From assembly GCA_034687125.1 (NCBI GenBank), contig JAQGBZ010000609.1, positions 1 to 27,247 on the forward strand: a stretch of DNA of 27,247 nucleotides, read 5' to 3'. Position numbers and translations under genes: made by a program. The notes under the pieces are model-generated. The model worked only from the letters and a program-made list of their open reading frames with translations. It was not told the origin of the DNA and ran no database searches. The DNA is from Neelides folsomi (Eukaryota; Arthropoda; Collembola; Neelipleona; Neelidae). This document shows positions 21,115-27,247 of the stretch, one piece after another. The stretch's first letter is position 1, and each line of letters starts with the position of its first letter.

Positions 21115-21480
21115 AATTTGTCGAGTACCATGAGTTTCATGAACGGAGGTTCATTTTAACCCATTTTGTCATTTTACAGTGAATGGGGAATTATGATATT
21201 TTTAAATGCAATAGAACTATTTTGTGTTTTACATGGAGCACCATGTAGATTTAGGAGAACCATGGAGTTTCAGGAGCAAAGGTGGAGCACCATGGAGTTT
21301 TCAGGAGCGATTTTTACCAACATGGAGCTTTTTTGCATGGAGCACCATGGAGCTTCGATTCATGGAGCAACATGATGCTCCATGAAGCGGAATTTTATAA
21401 GATAGGGAAACTTACATTGAAAACAGCATGGAGTTAAATTTCGATCCATGGAGCCTCAATTTTACAAGATAGCGGTATGT
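21115..21480 (-). repeat. Right inverted arm (366 bp)
   Basis: Inverted counterpart of 20138-20523. Seen differences are gtatgt versus atatgt at the outer end and ttcatg versus tttatg near the inner end, besides the 20-bp insertion of the left arm. Confidence 0.85.
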
Positions 21481-21905
21481 TAGCCAAAGATTCTATTAAA
21501 TTGGCCCATTAACAAATAAGCAGACGAATATTCCAATTTTGACTGAATATAATTTTCCTGGCTCATTTCAATTTTACCCATATCCATCTTTGATCTAAAA
21601 ATTTATATCCCAATTTACTAAAATAATAAAATTCTTAGAAAGATTTATAATGAAATCGTTTATTTTTTTAAACTACAAATTTAATTTATTTACAATGGAT
21701 TTTTTAGTAAAGAAATTATTGTATAATGATGCAAAGGAAAAACCCATAAAATTGCACAAGGGAAGAATACCAAATAAAACCATTTATAATTTCTAATAAA
21801 GCAAACAAACAATTGGAACAAATATTCCTTAAATTTTCAGGATAAATTGAATAAACAAAGATTGTTGTTGTTGAAAATTGTTGGATCGTAAAGGAAATAT
21901 AGAAA
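21481..21905 (+). repeat. Segmental duplication, copy 2, right part
   Basis: Resumes the copy interrupted by the long-TIR element and corresponds to about 17235-17640 (cccattaac, ttccaatttt, ctcatttcaatttt, agaaattatt with atgatgcaaagg and cccataaaattgcacaag, gttggatcg near 21880). No gene recognised. Confidence 0.6.
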
Positions 21906-22080
21906 AAATGATACGAAAATGTAATTTCTATATTTAAAAGTGTATCAATGAGCATATTTTGATTGTCTATAAATAAAATACACGCTTTTAAAAATATTTA
22001 TGAATATAATCATTTTAAAATTAATCATATGAAGCATTATTGCCTCATTTCCATTTATGTCTCCAATCCAACCAGACTTC

Positions 22081-22391
22081 TTGGACACGCGCCTCTTTTA
22101 CATCGTGTGTCAAAACAAGTATTAAAACACCATCTGTCCCCACTTATGTAACCAACAAGGTGTTGTGAACACAATGCGAAAAGTTGAAATATTCACGTAA
22201 AAGACGGTGTTGTTTACGCGGTAGCGGTAGCTCAAGTGGGGACGCAGAAGTTTTCACGTCTTTGACGCCGCGTCATGGAAGCCGTGTTGTTTACACCGAG
22301 TACGAGTCTTTTACGTGTGGCTCTGTGTGAAAACGCGGGGAGTTAAAAGATTGTCAGTGTAAACTACAGTTGTGGACTCAAGTGGAAACGA
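22081..22391. other. CpG-dense island with hairpin-forming repeats
   Basis: In a very AT-rich setting this stretch has frequent CG dinucleotides (cacgcgcctc, ttacgcggtagcgg, gacgccgcgtc, aacgcgggg). It contains two exact inverted pairs: cacgtaaaagac at 22194-22205 with gtcttttacgtg at 22306-22317, and gtccccactt at 22136-22145 with aagtggggac at 22234-22243. It also has a direct repeat gtgttgtttac at 22207-22217 and 22284-22294. No open frame, tRNA fold or transposase is visible. A fragment of a GC-richer non-autonomous transposon is the simplest reading; a CpG-island promoter is less likely because no gene starts nearby. Confidence 0.5.
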
Positions 22392-23253
22392 GCCATATGA
22401 CTTCATAATTATATTATTGATTAATTGCACATTGAATTACCATTTATATTGAATTTTGTATTTATAATAATTAAATTATTCATATAATGTGCAAAATCTT
22501 TTCCGTTAAACAAAATTGACCAAGAAAATATAATTATGGTACTGAAATATATAAAGTATATTCGATCGGAACCATTTCAAAAACTAAATAAGAATTATTA
22601 TTCATTTGAATTAACCTATGAATATAATAGAAAAAATAAAAAAGATATTTTAAGTTTTTTGTTGGCAAAATGCAATTCATTATTCTTTTGTAAACTGAAT
22701 GGAATTATACACAAATGAGAATTAAATTTTAAAAATTTGTAAAAAATTTGTATTTTTTCTTTGAACATAACTTATGTATATTTTTATCTTATTTATTTAT
22801 TAACTTTCATTCAGGGATAATAAAAATAAATATTTAAAAAATTTTAATTTTTTTAGGGTAACGGTAGCGATTATTTCAATTTTGTTAATCAATTTTTTTA
22901 ATCAATTGCCAATAAAGCAAATATTTAAAATTATTTTCAAAATTTATTTACAAGTAATAATAAAAAATATTTATCAATTTAAAGTTAATTGATAAATAGA
23001 GCCTACTAGCAAATTACTACGTAAAAACATAAAAATTTTAAATTTATAGAAACTTATATAATTAGACTTTATACTTTAAATAATTATTCTTTTAAATTCT
23101 CAATGTACTCGTTTAAATTCTCAATGCGAACATCGTACTTTTGTTTTAGAAATGGGAAATTATATCAATTAAATATATTATTTATTTTCTGTAAGACCAA
23201 TTTGACTGGGTAAATTGTAGCCATAATGTAATCTAATTGAAATTCTGTCTAAC
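22392..23253. other. Intergenic DNA, no gene recognised
   Basis: Extremely AT-rich. A 60-codon open frame at 22536-22718 is lysine/asparagine-rich with no domain, as expected by chance at this base composition. Confidence 0.45.
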
Positions 23254-23367
23254 ATTCGGAATCTCTGCAAAACCATGATTCTTCCATGGTTCAAAACATA
23301 TAAGAATAGGCCTAACATATAAGAATAGGGAAATATGATTCTAGCATGATTTACAGAGATTCCGAAT
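23254..23367. mobile_element. Small inverted-repeat element (MITE-like)
   Basis: attcggaatctctg at 23254-23267 has its exact complement cagagattccgaat at 23354-23367, and the similarity continues inward through catgatt/aatcatg-like words. The centre has a direct repeat acatataagaatagg twice (about 23297 and 23314). No target duplication is clear, so the outer limits are provisional. Confidence 0.6.
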
Positions 23368-23826
23368 ATCAGCCGTAATTCTAATAAAATTAAATATTTG
23401 AATTTGATTTGATTGATTTTGATAATTAAAATTTGTCTTTTAATTCAGATTAAAAATATTATATAGTTAATATACTATAATATAATGGTTTCTTCAATAT
23501 TACATGACTTGTTCAATTTAGACGGTATTATTGGTATCGATTTCCAATTTAGTGCTATGAGATCTATATAGAATTGAAATGATTCAATCTTTCAATCAAA
23601 CGAGTTATGACGTTATGAGCTTATGTGTACACTGTGTACCATGAACTATGTAGTTTGTATGAAAAGAAACTATTCAATTTATTTGACTCTAAAATAAGTT
23701 TTATCTACACGATTAGTCAAGGTTTAGCTCTTTTTTAATTAATCATAATAAAGTATTTAATTTGCATTCTAGTTTTCTGACCAATGGTGCTTTTGTTATA
23801 AATGAAAAATAAAAATATTATTATTC
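23368..23826. other. Intergenic DNA, no gene recognised
   Basis: AT-rich stretch between the MITE-like element and the 3' end of the CRAL-TRIO gene. Nothing recognised. Confidence 0.4.
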
Positions 23827-23832
23827 TTTATT
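23827..23832 (-). terminator. Possible polyadenylation signal of the CRAL-TRIO gene
   Basis: AATAAA on the minus strand, about 120 bases after the stop codon at 23953-23955. The distance is plausible for a short 3' UTR, but the hexamer is common in AT-rich DNA. Confidence 0.35.
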
Positions 23833-23952
23833 CTTAAAAATTTAAATGTGTGATTTATAAAACCTATATATTTTGAATTGCAAATCAAAAGGTTATATAG
23901 CATGTAGACTTGAATAAGTGGGTAATTTTCGAATCAGTATTTAAATATTAAT

Positions 23953-25349
23953 TTAAATTAATTCTTTTGGCATTGCGTGCGGTGGAATTATTTTTTCCAA
24001 AATTGGATACCATACGCTTCTTTTAGAGTTAAAAACGTTGGTGTTCTTGAAACCATTTGGAGAAACCAAGCTTCGTGTTGCTTGGAATAAACCCGGATAA
24101 AACGGAGGAGCTTGAATATCACAAATACATATCGTTAATACCCTTACTATTCGTATTATTTACGTATTATTTACATTATCCATTCCGTATCTAAGATTAC
24201 CAAAATTTCTAATTTTGTCAAATACCATTAATGATGTACACGCGGGAGTGTTGAGGATAGTAATTTTCATGTAAATGCGCAATTGCTGCAAACGCGCTTA
24301 TGCCTATTAAATAAAAAAAATTATATTAAATAATTACAAGCCCTTGGCAAGGGTTGGTTTAAATAATTTAAATACGTAAACTAATTTACTTCTTCTGGAT
24401 GTAACTTGTTTAAGCGACATTCCATTCATATCCATTAAACAAATCCAATGGCCGACTGTGTCGTTGAACTTTGGATCAGTATTTAGTGATTGATAAGCTT
24501 TCTCAAGCATCTTTGTGTATGTTTTGAGTAAATCAGCTCTGTGGCCATCTAAAACAGCTTTGTGCACATCCCACAAACCAATTTGACCATAGAGAACTGA
24601 AATAATATTTTAATTAATTGCCCCAAGTTTAGTACTTCTATATTACTTAAAACTAACTGTTTAGACTTAGGTGAAGGTGTTATTTAATTTAAGCGTTTTT
24701 ATTCACTATTGATAATATTATACCTGGAATTCCCTCGTCTGTGAAGCCATTAACTCTATATGGAAATGCGCTAATGTTAAATTCGGGACTCGGTTCCCAA
24801 TCTAGAATATTATCAATGTCGTTTTGTTGCCGCCATTCAAGAGCTTTTATAAGTTTCTTTGAAGATTTTTCAATATTCCCATTTGTATCTTTGAGGAACG
24901 TTAATACATAAATAAAAAAATGTTAAAGATTTACTAAAGTTATTAGTTATATTATATTAGTATGTTTTGTACTTTTGTTTCAAGTTATATAATTACCTTT
25001 AACCCAATTATCCAATATTTCATCTGGTGTTTTTTTCAAAAATTCTTCAAGATAAATTTTGGATTCTTCTTTTAGTTCCAATTTTCTGGATTCGAGAGCA
25101 TCCTGTAGCTAAAAATTTTAAAATTTAAATAAATGTACAATATATTTTGAAAACAAATAAATGAGAATTTCAAAGGATTTATAATTATATTTGTAACATA
25201 GCAGAAGATGTAACATAATGATTTTATATGCCTATTTTAATGTTTATTTTTCACACCTTTAGAACTTCTTCGATTTCTTCAATCTCAAGCGTAGGTTCAA
25301 CATATTGGATCGCAATAAATAATAAATAAATTAGTAAAACTGTGGACAT
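23953..25349 (-). CDS. CRAL-TRIO (Sec14-like) protein with signal peptide
   Basis: Lipid-binding protein of the Sec14/CRAL-TRIO family, which carries phospholipids, tocopherol or retinoids. Exons: 25349-25257, 25108-24997, 24888-24724, 24596-24390, 24303-24226, 24110-23953. All junctions are GT-AG and in phase; 813 nt give 270 aa plus stop, close to the usual length. Residues 1-17 (MSTVLLIYLLFIAIQYV) look like a secretion signal, followed by an acidic stretch. IEKSSKKLIKALEWRQQND (about 74-92) is the CRAL-TRIO N helix region. VLYGQIGLWDVHKAVLDG, WICLMDMNGMSLKQV (174-188), NYYPQHSRVYIINAPPFYPG and NTNVFNSKRSVWYPILEKI follow the lipid-pocket domain in order. The third exon's acceptor (CAAAG at 24889) is phase-correct, but codons just upstream (YVLTFLK) also look like the family's LRFLRA motif, so this junction could be longer in reality. 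Ligand unknown. Confidence 0.9.
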
Positions 25350-26138
25350 TTTAAGCACAAGATAAACTAAAGGATTATATTGAATGATTTACTTTTAAAT
25401 AAAGTAAACTACAAATTTGATTTGGATTTGGATGGATCTATAATTTAAGTCGAGTAAGCCCAAAATCAAATTTATGAAGCTTGTTTTATTGGGCAACATT
25501 TTAATAATTTGCATACTGGAAAACAGCAATAAAAAGCAAGCACAAATGGCCCGAGTCAAATATTTTGAAGTGAATATATGATGGGGCAAAAAGTGGAATG
25601 TTGTTCAATTGATTTTTTATCCCATGTCTTGTCTTGATATAAATTACAAATTGTACATAAGTGGCTAAAAGTATTTTAGTAATTATTTGTAAATGTTATA
25701 TGCGTTATGTTCCCTATGCATATATTAGGTACCAACTTTTATTTTGTACAATTATTAAAGATTTGATTTTCTGGTTCGACTGGTTTTAGTCTTCAAATTG
25801 AAACGAATTCCCAAGAATTGGCCAAAAAAATGCAATTCACTATTCATATTCGTTTAGCATATTAAATCCTTTATATTATACAATTTATCAATTTTATACA
25901 TTTCATTGCATATACACATTCATATATCTATGCTTCTATGCATATACCATGTACTCACTATACATTGTATAACTATAGTGAAAAGTTACTTATATTATAT
26001 ACATTTAGGTACATTTAGGTATTATAAAAGTTTTCAAATCTTGTTTAATTTTAATGTTGCGACTCTTCCGGTTTCTTCAAAATGCTTGAATTTTTTATAC
26101 AAATTTGAAAATTATAATGAATAATTTAAATTAGTTTT
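25350..26138. other. Intergenic DNA between two minus-strand genes
   Basis: AT-rich. It contains the promoter of the CRAL-TRIO gene and the 3' UTR of the gene ending at 26139. Open frames at 25395-25589 and 25906-26124 show no domain. Confidence 0.4.
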
Positions 26139-27031
26139 TTATTCACCAGTAATCCATTTTGCATGTTGACGTAAAAACCTTCCAGGAGGTAAATTCTTAG
26201 TGCCGGAACTCAAGTCTGTTTTCATAATTTTATGCTGGTTTTCTAAAAATTAAATAATGTTGAATTATATCTAAAAAATGATGAGAATTTAAATACAAAC
26301 AATACAAATATTCAAAATAAATGATTACCTATCGCATTTGTTGTATCATCTTCAATTGGATATTTCAAAATACAAAAAATAGTTTTGTTAAGCAAATATG
26401 AGTAAGGGAAATTGTACCTCAAATAATTGGCAAATTTGGGGTTATAAAAAACGTTCTCCTTGATAACATTTTTATTGCATTCGAGTAGAGCTGCAACCTT
26501 TTTGATTTGATCTTAATTTCATTGAAAATATGCTCACTGTAAGAACCATTTATTGACCGTTTGTAAAATGGATCCTCATTTGTTCCAATTTTTAAATCAA
26601 TTTGTTTCCAAAATGGCATTCCTAAAATATATTAAATTTTAAATATTAAATAAAAATTGAAATATTTTTAAGATATATTTTATATTAATATTGTAATATT
26701 GTAGTATCAATAACTGCCTTCTCGTTTTGTTGGGCTGTAAAATTCATTTATGACTTCATTGACCATAAATCGATTAAGAGTCAATAGATAAATTTGCGTT
26801 ATTCTTTTTGTGAGACTCCAAAGATCATTTCCTCTCAAAATAATGTATTTAGCCAATTCATTAGAAAATCAATAACTTGATTTTTCACTTTCGTATTTGA
26901 AAAAAATGCCAAAATCGCTCTTTTGAAAAAGCGTAGAATATGAAATCTTTTTTGATCATTTTTTACTTTAATTTCTCAAATCATGTTGACATATATTTCC
27001 ACTGAAATTCCAACAAAAGTATAAACGACAG
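26139..27031 (-). pseudogene. Unrecognised multi-exon gene with frame breaks
   Basis: I do not recognise the family. The last exon (26242-26139) encodes ENQHKIMKTDLSSG, PPGRFLRQHAKWITGE and stop. The one before (26621-26329) starts GMPFWKQIDLKIG-like, contains YKRSINGSYSEHIFNEI, and after a one-base frame change in an AAAAA run near 26500 continues KKVAALLECNKNVIKENV and FYNPKFANYLRYNF to a donor G|GTAATC. Phases into the last exon agree. A further exon ending at 26715 (GCA|GTTATT, phase-compatible) reads AKYIILRGNDLWSLTKRI then FMVNEVINEFYSPTKREG. Upstream, LAFFSNTKVKNQVIDFL continues in another frame, and a good acceptor TTCTTGCAG at 27032 precedes a hydrophobic VVYTFVGISVEIYVNMI. So there are at least two single-base breaks. 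It is either a recent pseudogene or a live gene with homopolymer errors. Its 5' end is unresolved. Confidence 0.5.
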
Positions 27032-27192
27032 CTGCAAGAAGTGCATAGATAATATTAATAATTTTATATATTTAACAGGATTTAATGAATATTATAATAA
27101 ATTAAATATTTAAATAATATTTCTAAAGAAGCACAGGTGTTAACAAAAGTTACATGGAATAATTACTGATGGTCAGGGTGTAGATAATGGTC

Positions 27193-27246
27193 CAAAACGG
27201 GTAACTATTACCCGTTTTGTGGTAATGGTTACCCGAACTCGGGTAA
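27193..27246. repeat. GGGTAA/TTACCC hairpins at the window edge
   Basis: Two perfect hairpins follow each other: caaaacgggtaa (27193-27204) with ttacccgttttg (27208-27219), loop cta; and ttacccga (27229-27236) with tcgggtaa (27239-27246), spacer ac. GC-rich words in an AT-rich region suggest the edge of a repeat family that continues beyond the window. Confidence 0.6.
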
Positions 27247-27247
27247 T

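Larger units (their letters stand above)
20138..21480. mobile_element. Tc1/mariner-type element with very long inverted repeats
   Basis: A 1343-bp element flanked by TA on both sides (20136-20137, 21481-21482). The ends read acatatcgctatcttg and, in complement, acataccgctatcttg. The arms span 20138-20523 (386 bp) and 21115-21480 (366 bp); they differ by a 20-bp insertion in the left arm and only a few bases. A 69-codon open frame is the same on both arms. The arms are packed with gctccatgg/ccatggagc words, so a single strand can fold on itself. The centre holds a broken transposase. Near-identical arms mean recent or recently homogenised ends. The interruption of a recognisable older duplication confirms that this is an insertion. 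Confidence 0.88.

Noticed and set aside
20263..21375. Identical 69-codon frames, minus at 20263-20472 and plus at 21166-21375
   Set aside because: They are the same arm sequence in inverse orientation; low-complexity and rich in the ccatgg word, so not a gene pair.
1..27247. CRISPR array, prokaryotic operon or integron structure
   Set aside because: Spliceosomal introns, transposon types and gene structure are eukaryotic; the only tandem arrays have no unique spacers.

Overview
This is eukaryotic nuclear DNA. It is strongly AT-rich, its genes are split by short GT-AG introns of about 85-225 bp, and much of the space between genes is transposon debris. A GMC oxidoreductase, a CRAL-TRIO protein, degenerate F-box/repeat paralogues and Tc1/mariner, hAT and non-LTR relics together suggest an arthropod. 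The F-box expansion and small introns make a springtail (Collembola) my guess, but nothing in the window proves it.

Layout. 1-1168: 3' end of a decayed non-LTR retrotransposon with a tetranucleotide tail. 1338-1428: a 15-bp minisatellite. 1429-5242: no gene found, one small palindromic MITE. 5243-9379, minus strand: two head-to-tail F-box-type units joined by a phase-compatible intron and broken by stops and frameshifts. 9862-10421: a non-autonomous hAT-like element with a perfect 8-bp target duplication. 10665-13510, minus strand: a complete eight-coding-exon GMC oxidoreductase (610 codons) whose active-site histidine position holds glutamate. 14091-15722: a nested structure with a foldback element (long inverted arms plus about 20 copies of an 18-bp monomer) inside outer 12-bp inverted termini. 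16880-21905: a diverged segmental duplication, with a dead mariner/maT-like transposase between the copies and a 1.34-kb long-TIR Tc1/mariner-type element inserted at a TA in the second copy. 22081-22391: a CpG-dense, hairpin-rich island. 23254-23367: another inverted-repeat element. 23953-25349, minus strand: a complete six-exon CRAL-TRIO protein of 270 aa with a signal peptide. 26139-27031, minus strand: an unrecognised multi-exon gene with frame breaks. The window ends in GGGTAA/TTACCC hairpins.

The two intact genes (GMC oxidoreductase and CRAL-TRIO) share a strand but lie more than 10 kb apart with transposons between them, and nothing links them functionally. The least ordinary signals are the likely catalytically altered GMC enzyme, the two related foldback elements built from CTCCATG words, and the +1 frame switch at the same site in both F-box units. 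I did not find a clear multi-gene system.
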